NCBI GenBank assembly: GCA_963712995.1
Contig: CAVQKH010000016.1
Coordinates: 1 to 64,000, forward strand
DNA from: GCA-003244245 sp963712995
GTDB lineage: Bacteria > Actinomycetota > Actinomycetes > Mycobacteriales > Pseudonocardiaceae
Length of the DNA stretch: 64,000 nt
Reading direction: 5' to 3'
Shown: piece by piece, positions 47,745 to 55,725 of the stretch
How positions within the stretch are numbered: the stretch's first letter is position 1
Layout: each line of letters opens with the position of its first letter
Made by a program: the position numbers and the translations under genes
The notes under the pieces: generated by a model
Told to the model about the DNA's origin: nothing
The model's database searches: none
What the model saw: the letters and a program-made list of their open reading frames with translations, nothing else

Positions 47745-48386
47745 GTGAGGTTCCTGCGCGGCAAGGCCGGCTCCGACGACACCGATCCCGGACTGGAGTC
47801 AGCGGTGGCGGGTAGGCCTGACCCCATCGAGGGCAGCCCCCGTGCCCACCCGGCAGGCAAGGGCAGGCCCACCCCGAGTCGCCGGGAGGCGGAGGGACGC
47901 AAGCGTGGCCCGGCACCGCCACCGCCCCGTACGCAGCGGGAAGCCCTCACCCGGATGCGCGGGTCCAGGGAGCAGCGCCGCACCGTCGCGGCCCAGCGCC
48001 GGGAACGCATGCTGGCTGGGGACGAGAAGTACCTCCTGCCTCGCGACCGCGGGCCGGTGAAGGCCTACGTGCGGGATCTGGTGGATTCGCGCGCGCACCT
48101 CGCCGGCGTCTTCATGCCGTTGGCCCTGCTGGTGATCGTGGTAATCCTGGTGCCATCGCCAGTGGTGCAGTCCTACGTGTCGTTGGTGTCGATGGGGATG
48201 CTCCTGGCGATCCTCATCGAGGGGGTGCTGCTGGGCCGGATCATCACCCGCCGGGTCCGTGAGCGGTTCCCGAAAGCGTCCGAGTCCGGGGCGAGCCTGG
48301 GGTTCTATGCCATGACCAGGGCAACCCAGCTACGGCGGCTGCGGGTACCCAAGCCTCGGCTCAACCGGGGCGATCCAGTTCCCTAG
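47745..48386 (+). CDS. DUF3043 membrane protein
   Basis: 213 residues from a GTG. The first 100 residues are basic and Pro-rich (PTPSRREAEGRKRGPAPPPP) and end with RERMLAGDEKYLLPRDRGPV. Two helices follow: AGVFMPLALLVIVVILVPSP and VSLVSMGMLLAILIEGVLLG. KASESGASLGFYAMTRATQL and a basic tail close it. Typical of actinobacterial DUF3043 (Rv2206 position). Function unknown; the divergent A-type Fe-S gene lies 139 bases upstream. Confidence 0.88.
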   Translation: MRFLRGKAGSDDTDPGLESAVAGRPDPIEGSPRAHPAGKGRPTPSRREAEGRKRGPAPPPPRTQREALTRMRGSREQRRTVAAQRRERMLAGDEKYLLPRDRGPVKAYVRDLVDSRAHLAGVFMPLALLVIVVILVPSPVVQSYVSLVSMGMLLAILIEGVLLGRIITRRVRERFPKASESGASLGFYAMTRATQLRRLRVPKPRLNRGDPVP

Positions 48387-48406
48387 CCCGTCCTCACACC
48401 GCTGAG

Positions 48407-48601
48407 CTAGGGGCCCAAGCTCATCGGGCCGTACACCACGGACTCCCCTGCCAGCAGCGTGACCGCTTCCACGCCGCTGTCGAGCAGGTCCTGCCACTGG
48501 AGGCCGAGCCACTCCTCGGCGCTGCTCTGGTCGTCGAACGTGACGTCCGGGCCGGGTGCCTGGCAGGCGTCAGCATCCAGGTAGCGCCACCGCAAGCTCA
48601 T
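48407..48601 (-). CDS. Small conserved actinobacterial protein
   Basis: 64 residues from an ATG at 48601. MSLRWRYLDADACQAPGPDV, FDDQSSAEEWLGLQWQDLLD, GVEAVTLLAGESVVYGPMSL. The pattern WRY...F..Q..AE.WLG..W.dLl..G...V.L..... YGPMSL is found in many actinobacteria as a stand-alone protein of about this size. It is acidic, without signal or helix for a membrane. Function unknown. It is divergent from cobU with 48 bases between the starts, which suggests shared regulation. Confidence 0.7.
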   Translation of the reverse strand: MSLRWRYLDADACQAPGPDVTFDDQSSAEEWLGLQWQDLLDSGVEAVTLLAGESVVYGPMSLGP

Positions 48602-48649
48602 CACATGCTCCCATCGTCCGCCCAGGTAGGCGACGGTAGCGTCTGGCCG

Positions 48650-49174
48650 ATGCGGACGCTGGTGCTCGGCGGTGCACGCTCGGGTAAGTCGGCGCACGCC
48701 GAGGGGTTGCTGGGCGAGCCACACGTGGACTACCTGGCCACCGCCCGGCGCCAGCCCGGCGACGGCGACTGGGAAGCGAGGATCGCCGCACATGTGGCCC
48801 GCAGGCCCGCGGGCTGGCGGACCATCGAGCCGACCGACCTCCCCGGTGCGCTCCGGGCCGCCGGTGGAGTCCCGGTCCTGGTCGACGACATCGCCACCTG
48901 GCTGACCGGCGAGCTCGACGACGCGGGAGCCTGGCTGGGCGGCACGGCGACGGTACTGGCCTGCCGCGCCCGGTGCGCTGAGCTGGTGTCGGCGGTGGCG
49001 GCCTGCCCGGTCCGGTTGGTGCTGGTCAGCGCGGAGGTGGGGCTCGGCGTCGTGCCAGCGACCCGCGCTGGACGGCTTTTCCGCGACGAGCTGGGCGCGC
49101 TCAACGCGCAACTCGCCGCGGTGTGCCACGAGGTGGTGCTGATGGTGGCGGGCCTACCCATCACGCTGCGCTGA
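48650..49174 (+). CDS. cobU: Adenosylcobinamide kinase/guanylyltransferase
   Basis: 174 residues. The P-loop RTLVLGGARSGKSAHAEGLL begins at residue 2, and YLATARR and WRTIEPTDLP follow as in CobU/CobP. It phosphorylates adenosylcobinamide and adds GMP during the lower-loop assembly of cobalamin. VLVDDIATWLTGEL and VSAEVGLGVVPATRAGRLFR (RLFRDELG) are conserved. First gene of cobU-cobT-cobS; 82 bases lie before cobT. Confidence 0.93.
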   Translation: MRTLVLGGARSGKSAHAEGLLGEPHVDYLATARRQPGDGDWEARIAAHVARRPAGWRTIEPTDLPGALRAAGGVPVLVDDIATWLTGELDDAGAWLGGTATVLACRARCAELVSAVAACPVRLVLVSAEVGLGVVPATRAGRLFRDELGALNAQLAAVCHEVVLMVAGLPITLR

Positions 49175-49256
49175 GGCGTACCGCTGGGCACCAGGGCAAC
49201 CGGGATGGGACAAGGATGGGGTCAGGCGATGGACACCGAGCACCCAGGAGAATCGC

Positions 49257-50324
49257 GTGGAGTTTCCCCCGATCACCCCGCCCGACCAGCAAGCCCACCG
49301 GGACGCGGTTGCCCGCCATGCGCAGCTGACCAAGCCGGCTGGGTCTCTGGGCCGGTTGGAGGAGCTGGGTGTGTGGGCGAGCGCCTGCCAGGGGGCCTGC
49401 CCGCCGCATCCGTTCATCCGCCCGCAGGTAGTGGTGTTCGCTGGGGACCACGGCGTCGCCGCTCACGGGGTATCCGCTTATCCCAGTGCCGTCACCGGGC
49501 AGATGGTGGACAACTTCCTGACCGGAGGTGCGGCGGTGAATGTGCTCGCCGCCGCGGCCGGAGCTGCGGTACGGGTGGTCGACCTGGCGGTGGACTGCGA
49601 CCCCACCGCCGCGACCGCGCTGGTCAGCAGGCACAAGGTCCGGCGGGGTAGCGGCGCGATCCACCTGCGCGACGCGCTGACCGACGCGGAGGTCGCCCAG
49701 GCGCTGAGCGCTGGCGTGACGATCGCCGACGAGGAGATCGACCGGGGCGCTGACCTGCTGGTCGCGGGCGACATGGGGATCGGCAACACCACCCCCGCCG
49801 CGGTGCTGGTTGCGGCGCTCACCGGGACCGAACCGGTGGCGGTCGTGGGCCGTGGCACCGGGATCGATGATGCCGGTTGGATGCGCAAGACCGCCGTGAT
49901 CCGCGACGCGTTGCGCCGGGCCCGCCCGGTCGTGGGTGATCCCGTCGCGCTGGTGCGTACCGCGGGCGGTGCCGATATCGCCGCGATGGCTGCTTTCCTG
50001 GCCCAGGCGGCGCTGCGGCGCACCCCGGTGATTCTCGACGGTGTGACCGTCGGGGCGGCGGCGATGCTCGCCGAGGAGCTCGCACCCGGAGCGCGGCGCT
50101 GGTGGGTGGCCGGGCACCGCTCGGTGGAGCCCGCACACACCTTGGCGCTGGATCATCTGGAACTGACACCCATCCTCGAGTTGGGGATGCGGCTGGGCGA
50201 GGGTTCCGGGGCGGTGGCGGCGCTCCCGCTGGTACAGATGGCCGTCCGGGTGCTCGCCGAGATGGCCACCTTCGCCGACGCCGGAGTCTCCGGGCCGGCC
50301 GGTGCTCCGTTACCGGCCACGTGA
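49257..50324 (+). CDS. cobT: Nicotinate-nucleotide-dimethylbenzimidazole phosphoribosyltransferase
   Basis: 355 residues from a GTG with AGGAG 6 bases upstream. It makes alpha-ribazole phosphate for the lower ligand of cobalamin. TKPAGSLGRLEELGVWASAC, VVVFAGDHGVAAHGVSAYPS, GDMGIGNTTPAAVLVAALTG and HRSVEPAHTLALDHLELTPI are characteristic; the conserved Glu near the end (LGMRLGEGSGAVAALPLVQM) is present. Its TGA overlaps the cobS start. Confidence 0.95.
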   Translation: MEFPPITPPDQQAHRDAVARHAQLTKPAGSLGRLEELGVWASACQGACPPHPFIRPQVVVFAGDHGVAAHGVSAYPSAVTGQMVDNFLTGGAAVNVLAAAAGAAVRVVDLAVDCDPTAATALVSRHKVRRGSGAIHLRDALTDAEVAQALSAGVTIADEEIDRGADLLVAGDMGIGNTTPAAVLVAALTGTEPVAVVGRGTGIDDAGWMRKTAVIRDALRRARPVVGDPVALVRTAGGADIAAMAAFLAQAALRRTPVILDGVTVGAAAMLAEELAPGARRWWVAGHRSVEPAHTLALDHLELTPILELGMRLGEGSGAVAALPLVQMAVRVLAEMATFADAGVSGPAGAPLPAT

Positions 50325-51079
50325 TGGTCCGCGGGCTGCGGCTCGCGGTGTCCTGGCTGACCATCCTGCCGGTGGGGATGCCCGTAGAGGTGGATCGGGA
50401 CAGCGCCCGGCGGGCGCTGTACTGGGCGCCCGGGGTCGGCGCCGGATTGGGTCTGCTGGCTGCCGGGGAGCTGTCCGCGCTGCATGTGCTGGGCACGCCG
50501 TCGCTGCTGACGGGGTTGCTCGTGGTAGCGACGCTGGCTGGGCTTTCCCGCGGGATGCACCTGGACGGGTTGGCTGACACCGCCGACGGGCTGGGCTGCT
50601 ACGGCGGGCCCCAGCGGGCGCTGGAGGTGATGCGGGGCGGGTCGTGCGGGCCGTTCGGAGTGGTCACGCTGGTGCTGGTGCTGATCACGCAGGCGGCTGC
50701 GCTGGGCGCACTCGCCCAAGCCGGCCGGCTGCTCCCCGTGGTGTTGGCGGTGGCCGCGGGGCGGGCCGCTTTCAGCTGGTGCGCCCGCAACGGGATTCCA
50801 GCGGCCCGGCCAACAGGAATGGGCGCGCTGGTGGCCGGCAGCCAGCCGCCGGCCGTACCCGTGGCCTGGGCGGTGACGCTGCTCGCCGCCGGGCTGCTCG
50901 CGGTACCCGGCCGGCCCTGGCACGGCGCGCTGGCCATCGTCCTGGCCGCTCTCGCAGTGATCGCACTCTCAGCACACACCCGTCGCCGCCTGGGCGGCGT
51001 CACCGGCGACGTCCTCGGCGCCGCCTCCGAGCTCACCACCACCCTCATCCTCACCACCTGCGCCCTCAACTATGGTTAG
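50324..51079 (+). CDS. cobS: Adenosylcobinamide-GDP ribazoletransferase
   Basis: 251 residues, start ATG at 50324 (TGATG overlap with cobT) or the GTG 3 bases earlier. It joins adenosylcobinamide-GDP to alpha-ribazole in the membrane. RGLRLAVSWLTILPVGMP, LSRGMHLDGLADTADGLGCY (the metal-binding DGLADTADG motif) and RRRLGGVTGDVLGAASELTT are conserved. Several helices. The stop overlaps the convergent ilvE stop by 4 bases. The three adjacent genes finish cobalamin; the corrin ring genes are not in the window. Confidence 0.95.
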   Translation: MVRGLRLAVSWLTILPVGMPVEVDRDSARRALYWAPGVGAGLGLLAAGELSALHVLGTPSLLTGLLVVATLAGLSRGMHLDGLADTADGLGCYGGPQRALEVMRGGSCGPFGVVTLVLVLITQAAALGALAQAGRLLPVVLAVAAGRAAFSWCARNGIPAARPTGMGALVAGSQPPAVPVAWAVTLLAAGLLAVPGRPWHGALAIVLAALAVIALSAHTRRRLGGVTGDVLGAASELTTTLILTTCALNYG

Positions 51080-52179
51080 GTGAGGGGGGTCATCCAGTGG
51101 TGGGGGTCGGGGGCGGCGCCGTGTTGGATGGCGGTGAGGGAGGCGCGAAGCGCAGCAGTGACGGGGCCGGGGGCGCCGCTACCGATGGTGAACTCGCCAC
51201 CGGAGTAGGCGACCCGGCCGACCGGGGTGATCACCGCAGCGGTACCGCAGGCGAAGACTTCTGAGATGTCCCCGGTCTGGACGCCCTTCTCCCACTCCTC
51301 GGTGGAGATCCGTCGCTCCTCAGCTCCCAGCCCGTGGTCCCGGGCCAGGGTGAGCAGGGAGTCACGGGTGATCCCGGGCAGCAGCGCGCCGGTGAGCTCA
51401 GGTGTCACCAGCCGGGCCTGCTTGCCTTCGCCGAAGACGAAACAGAGGTTATTGGTGCCCATCTCTTCCACCCAGCGCCGCTCGACCGCGTCCAGCCACA
51501 CCACCTGGTCGCAACCGTTGTCTGCGGCCTGCTGCTGGACCACCAGCGAGGCGGCGTAATTTCCGGCGAACTTGGCAGCTCCGGTGCCACCGGGCGCGGC
51601 CCGGACGTAGTCGGTGCACAGCCACACGCTGACCGGCTGGAGCCCGTCGCGGAAATACGGTCCTGCCGGGGAGGCGATGAGCAGGTACTGGTACGTCATC
51701 GACGGCCGCATCCCGAGGCCCACCTCGGTGGCGAACATCATCGGTCGCAGGTACAGCGACTCCTCCCCACCGGCAGCGGGCACCCAGCTGAGATCGGCAC
51801 GCACCAGCTCACGCAATGAGCCGAGGAACAGCTCATCGGGCAACTCCGGCATCGCTAACCGGCGAGCCGAGGATCGCAGCCGGGCGGCGTTGGCCAGCGG
51901 GCGGAAGGCGGACACCGAGCCGTCTGGTTGCCGGTATGCCTTGAGACCTTCGAAGATCGCCTGCCCGTAATGCAGTACCAAGGTCGCCGGGTCCATCAGG
52001 AACTGCCGGTAGGGACCGATCTGGGCGTCGTGCCAGCCACGGCCCGCGGTCCAGCTGATCTCCACCATGTGGTCGGTGAAGTACCGGCCAAAGCCAGGCC
52101 CGGCCAGGATCTCAGTCCGCCGTTGCGGCGCCGTAGGAGACGGGTGTGGCAGCTGGGAGAACACTGACGCGGCACTCAT
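51076..52179 (-). CDS. ilvE: Branched-chain amino acid aminotransferase
   Basis: 367 residues from an ATG at 52179. Class IV fold: GFGRYFTDHMVEISWTAGRG, LHYGQAIFEGLKAYRQPDG, RPMMFATEVGLG, and the PLP Lys in GTGAAKFAGNYAASLVVQQQ. WLDAVERRWVEEMGTNNLCF is the standard C-terminal block. It interconverts branched-chain amino acids and 2-oxoacids. Convergent with cobS, divergent from galT. Position as Rv2210c. Confidence 0.95.
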   Translation of the reverse strand: MSAASVFSQLPHPSPTAPQRRTEILAGPGFGRYFTDHMVEISWTAGRGWHDAQIGPYRQFLMDPATLVLHYGQAIFEGLKAYRQPDGSVSAFRPLANAARLRSSARRLAMPELPDELFLGSLRELVRADLSWVPAAGGEESLYLRPMMFATEVGLGMRPSMTYQYLLIASPAGPYFRDGLQPVSVWLCTDYVRAAPGGTGAAKFAGNYAASLVVQQQAADNGCDQVVWLDAVERRWVEEMGTNNLCFVFGEGKQARLVTPELTGALLPGITRDSLLTLARDHGLGAEERRISTEEWEKGVQTGDISEVFACGTAAVITPVGRVAYSGGEFTIGSGAPGPVTAALRASLTAIQHGAAPDPHHWMTPLT

Positions 52180-52227
52180 GACCAGCACGCTATCTCTTCG
52201 AGAGCAGAAATGGTAGGACGTCCCACT

Positions 52228-52257
52228 ACTCAACCATGCGCCACTCAACCATGCGCC
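52228..52257. repeat. 15-bp perfect tandem duplication at the galT start
   Basis: ACTCAACCATGCGCC occurs twice (52228-52242, 52243-52257), directly before the galT ATG at 52258. Each copy contains an ATG, giving two extra upstream ATGs, out of frame. No purine-rich ribosome site is visible between them. Confidence 0.85.
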
Positions 52258-53403
52258 ATGCTGGCTCGCGTGACCGAGCCGCGTGATGCCGTACGGATCA
52301 CTCGTACCTGGCTGGCCGACGGCCGCGCGTTGACCTATTACGACGACCGCGAGCCCTACGCCTCAGGCGCGGCCACCCGATCCCGGCCCGACACCCGCGA
52401 CCTGCAGCCGACGCAGGCCCAGCCCACGATGCGCCTCGATGTGCTCACCGGAGAGTGGATCATCATCGCCCCGCACCGGATGGACCGCACCCACCTGCCC
52501 ACCGCGGCAGCCTGCCCGCTGTGCCCCAGCCGCAACGACACGATGACCGAGATACCGGCCGACGACTACGACGTGGTGGTGTTCGAGAACCGATTTCCCT
52601 CCCTGGCTCCAGCCGCGGGACCGGTACCCGCGCTGGTGGACGGGGACCCGCTCTGGCCGCAGCAACCGGCGACCGGCCGCTGCGAAGTGATCTGCTTCAC
52701 CAGCGCGCACAGCTCCTCATTCGCCGAGCTCACGCAGCACCGGGCAGCGACGGTGATCGAGGCGTGGGCCGATCGGACCAGGGCGCTGTCGGGGGTGCCC
52801 GGGGTGAGGCAGGTGTTCTGCTTCGAGAATCGCGGCGCGGAGACGGGGGTGACGCTGCACCACCCGCATGGTCAGATCTATGCCTACCCTTTCGTGTCGC
52901 CGCGCACTGATCGGCTGCTGACCCGGGCGGCCGCGCACCGCGACAGCACGGGCCGCGACCTGCTCTCCGACGTCCTCGCCGCCGAGTTGCGGGCCGGGGA
53001 GCGGATCGTGCACCAGGGCGCGGCGTGGACCGCGTACGTGCCCGCCGCCGCCCGGTGGCCGGTGGAGCTCCACCTGATGCCGCACCGCCCGGTGCCCGAC
53101 CTGGCCGCTCTGGACAGCGCTGAGCGCTCCGAACTCGCCACCCTGTATCCGGCGTTGCTCCGGCGGGTGGATGAGTTCTTCTCTGACCAGGGCGACCCGG
53201 GTCCGGTGCCGTATGTCGCGGGCTGGCATCAGGCCCCGGTCGGTGCCGGGCGGGAGCTGGTCCGGCTGCACTTGCAGCTGTTCTCGGTGCGCCGCGCCGC
53301 CGGGAAACTCAAATACCTTGCCGGCTCGGAGTCCGGCGTGGGGGTCTGGCTCAACGACACCACTGCCGAACGGATCGCGCGGCGGCTGCGGGAACTGGCA
53401 TGA
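52258..53403 (+). CDS. galT: Galactose-1-phosphate uridylyltransferase
   Basis: 381 residues from the ATG at 52258 (a GTG at 52270 is possible). The zinc site ACPLCPSRNDTM, the catalytic His-Pro-His in TLHHPHGQIYAYPF and the second half RWPVELHLMPHRPVPDLAAL are typical of GalT. It transfers UMP between UDP-glucose and galactose-1-phosphate in the Leloir pathway. Overlaps galK by 4 bases (ATGA), so coupled. The start lies right after a 15-base duplication. Confidence 0.93.
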   Translation: MLARVTEPRDAVRITRTWLADGRALTYYDDREPYASGAATRSRPDTRDLQPTQAQPTMRLDVLTGEWIIIAPHRMDRTHLPTAAACPLCPSRNDTMTEIPADDYDVVVFENRFPSLAPAAGPVPALVDGDPLWPQQPATGRCEVICFTSAHSSSFAELTQHRAATVIEAWADRTRALSGVPGVRQVFCFENRGAETGVTLHHPHGQIYAYPFVSPRTDRLLTRAAAHRDSTGRDLLSDVLAAELRAGERIVHQGAAWTAYVPAAARWPVELHLMPHRPVPDLAALDSAERSELATLYPALLRRVDEFFSDQGDPGPVPYVAGWHQAPVGAGRELVRLHLQLFSVRRAAGKLKYLAGSESGVGVWLNDTTAERIARRLRELA

Positions 53404-54695
53404 GCACCGGATTGCGAACCGCCTTCCGGGAGGAGTTCGGGCGGGATCCGGACGGGTTGTGGGCGGCTCCGGGCCGGGTGAACCTGATCGGCGAGCACGT
53501 CGACTACGCCGGCGGGCTGTGCCTGCCGCTGGCACTGCCGCAGCGCACCGTGGTGGCCGCCTCGGCCAGGGATGACCGCCGGCTACGCCTGCGGTCCCTG
53601 CGCCGGGATGCCCCGCCCTGGGACGGCCATCTCGACGAGGTGGGGCCAGGTCACCCACCAGGTTGGGCCGGGTATCCAGCAGGAGTGGTCTGGGCGCTGA
53701 GTCCGCAAGCCGGTGGCCTCGACCTGTTCGTTGGCGAGTCGGTGCCGCCAGGGGCCGGGCTGGCCTCCTCGGCCGCCCTCCAGTGCGCCGTCGCGCTGGC
53801 GGTCGACACGCTGTGCGGGCTCGGACTGGCCACCACCAGCACCGGGCGGGTGCGGCTGGCGGCGGCGTGCCAGCGCGCGGAGAACGAGGTCATCGGGGTA
53901 CCGACCGGCCGGATGGATCAGCTTGCCGCACTGTGCTGCATGGCAGGTCACGTCTTGCTGCTGGATTGCCGGGACCACACGATGCGGCAGGTGCCGCTGG
54001 ATCTGGCCGCCGCCGGCCTGGCCCTACTGGTGATCGACACCCACGCGCCGCACCGCAACGTCGACGGTCAGTACGCCGCCCGCCGGCGCAGCGCCGAGCA
54101 GGCCGCGGCGGCGCTGGGCGTGCCCAACTTGCGTGAGGCCCGCCGGGAGCAGCTCAGGCACCTGACCGATCCCCTGCTGCACCGGCGGGCGCGGCATGTG
54201 GTGAGCGAGATCGCCCGGGTGCAGCAGGTGGTGGCGCTGCTGGAGTCGGGCCGGGTGCACGACATCGGAGCGCTGCTGAACGCCTCGCACACCTCGCTGC
54301 GCGAGGATTACGAGGTCTCCAGCCCGGAGCTGGACTGCACGGTGCAGGCTGCTCGCGCCGCGGGAGCGCTGGGTGCCCGGATGACCGGCGGTGGGTTCGG
54401 CGGGTCGGCTCTCGCCGTGGTCGAACGCAGCGCCGTGGTCTCGGTAGTCGACGCCGTGATGGCCGCAGCCGCCCTCCACGGCCATCCCGAACCGACCATC
54501 CGGGAGGCGTCGCCCTCCGGCGGTTCAGCGCACGTGGGAGGGCACGAAGGGAGGTTTGACGACCTCGCAGGGCAGCGTCCGACCACGGACGTCGACCTCG
54601 ACAACGTCCCCGGGTCGCACCGCGGGATCGAGCAGCGCCAGCGCGATACCGGTGCGCAACGTCGGGGAGAAAGTCCCGGAGGTGATCTCTCCTAG
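53400..54695 (+). CDS. galK: Galactokinase with unusual read-through C-terminus
   Basis: 431 residues as an open frame. Signature APGRVNLIGEHVDYAGGLCL, ATP loop SVPPGAGLASSAALQCAVAL and the third motif GARMTGGGFGGSALAVV are complete. A normal GalK would end near residue 380, close to PEPTIREASPSGGSA. Here no stop appears, and the frame runs about 50 residues further as GGHEGRFDDLAGQRPTTDVD, which is the antisense of gcvT codons. The two 3' ends overlap by 171 bases. Either the original stop was lost or a small sequence error hides it. The kinase core is intact. Confidence 0.9.
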   Translation: MSTGLRTAFREEFGRDPDGLWAAPGRVNLIGEHVDYAGGLCLPLALPQRTVVAASARDDRRLRLRSLRRDAPPWDGHLDEVGPGHPPGWAGYPAGVVWALSPQAGGLDLFVGESVPPGAGLASSAALQCAVALAVDTLCGLGLATTSTGRVRLAAACQRAENEVIGVPTGRMDQLAALCCMAGHVLLLDCRDHTMRQVPLDLAAAGLALLVIDTHAPHRNVDGQYAARRRSAEQAAAALGVPNLREARREQLRHLTDPLLHRRARHVVSEIARVQQVVALLESGRVHDIGALLNASHTSLREDYEVSSPELDCTVQAARAAGALGARMTGGGFGGSALAVVERSAVVSVVDAVMAAAALHGHPEPTIREASPSGGSAHVGGHEGRFDDLAGQRPTTDVDLDNVPGSHRGIEQRQRDTGAQRRGESPGGDLS

Positions 54696-55628
54696 CGGCT
54701 CACCAGCCGTGGACCGCACTGCCATGTGTGGTCGCGGCACCCCACGCCCGGTGGCCCGCAACCCGCGCAGCCGCCGCGACGGACCGCGTTCGCGCTCGGC
54801 GAGCAGTGCCTCCCGTCCCCAGAAGGCCGGTTTGCGCCAGCCGACGGCCCAGCCGATACCACCCTGCAGCGGGGTGATGTCAGCGCTGATGTCCTGGCCG
54901 TGCAGGAGGTAGCCCATCTCGGTGCGCAGCGTGTCCCGAGCGCCGAGCCCGCACGCCCGGCCACCGAGCGCAGCGGCAGCGGCGAGCAGCGCATGCCACA
55001 GAGCAGGCGCCTGCCCCCACGGGGCCAACAGCTCGTAGCCCCGCTCGCCGGTGTAGCCGGTGCGCCCCACCCGCACCGGCACACCATGGTGCTCGGCATC
55101 AACGAAGGCCAGGTAGTCGAGATCGGCGACAGCCAACCCCACGGTGGCGAGCAGGTCCGCCGAACGTGGTCCCTGCACGGCGAGCACCGCGTACTCGCAA
55201 TGCGCATCGGCCACCCTCACCCCTGGCGGAGCGGCGGCAACCAGCCGGTGCGCGACCGCGGCGGCGTTCGCGGCATTCGGAATGCAGCACACCTCGTGCT
55301 CAGAGATCAGGTAGATGATCAGATCGTCCAGCACACCACCGTCCTGGGCGCAGCATACGGTGTACTGCGCCTGCCCAGGTGCCACCAGGGCGAGGTCGGC
55401 GGTGAAGCAGGAGTTGAGGAATTCCACGGCTCCCGGGCCGGTGACACTGATCTTGCCCAGGTGCGTGACGTCGAACACACCCACCGCCGTACGGACCGAG
55501 TTGTGTTCCGCGACGACGCCCCCACCGGGGTAGCTGATCGGCATCTCCCACCCGCCGAACACGCCGAGAGTGGCGCCGGCGTCGACGTGTGATGCGTGCA
55601 GGGGTCCGCGGTGCGCCTCGGTACTCAT
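54525..55628 (-). CDS. gcvT: Aminomethyltransferase (glycine cleavage T-protein)
   Basis: 367 residues. GGWEMPISYPGGGVVAEHNS, RTAVGVFDVTHLGKISVTGP, RTGYTGERGYELLAP, LGARDTLRTEMGYLLHGQDI and ITSGTFSPTLRTGIALALLD are canonical. It moves the aminomethyl carbon from lipoyl-GcvH to tetrahydrofolate. In the common GcvT order, Asp and Glu of the folate site lie in LRTEMGY and YELLAP. It is separated from gcvP by 44 kb, as gcvT is from gcvB in mycobacteria (Rv2211c, Rv1832). Convergent with galK with overlapping ends. Confidence 0.96.
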   Translation of the reverse strand: MSTEAHRGPLHASHVDAGATLGVFGGWEMPISYPGGGVVAEHNSVRTAVGVFDVTHLGKISVTGPGAVEFLNSCFTADLALVAPGQAQYTVCCAQDGGVLDDLIIYLISEHEVCCIPNAANAAAVAHRLVAAAPPGVRVADAHCEYAVLAVQGPRSADLLATVGLAVADLDYLAFVDAEHHGVPVRVGRTGYTGERGYELLAPWGQAPALWHALLAAAAALGGRACGLGARDTLRTEMGYLLHGQDISADITPLQGGIGWAVGWRKPAFWGREALLAERERGPSRRLRGLRATGRGVPRPHMAVRSTAGEPLGEITSGTFSPTLRTGIALALLDPAVRPGDVVEVDVRGRTLPCEVVKPPFVPSHVR

Positions 55629-55725
55629 GGCTATGGAACGCTACCTCCAGCGGTAGAGGTTCGCGCAGCCGTCACTGGAGCGCGAAGCCATCTGCCCGAC
55701 AGGCTAGATCAGCGAGGAGACCGCC

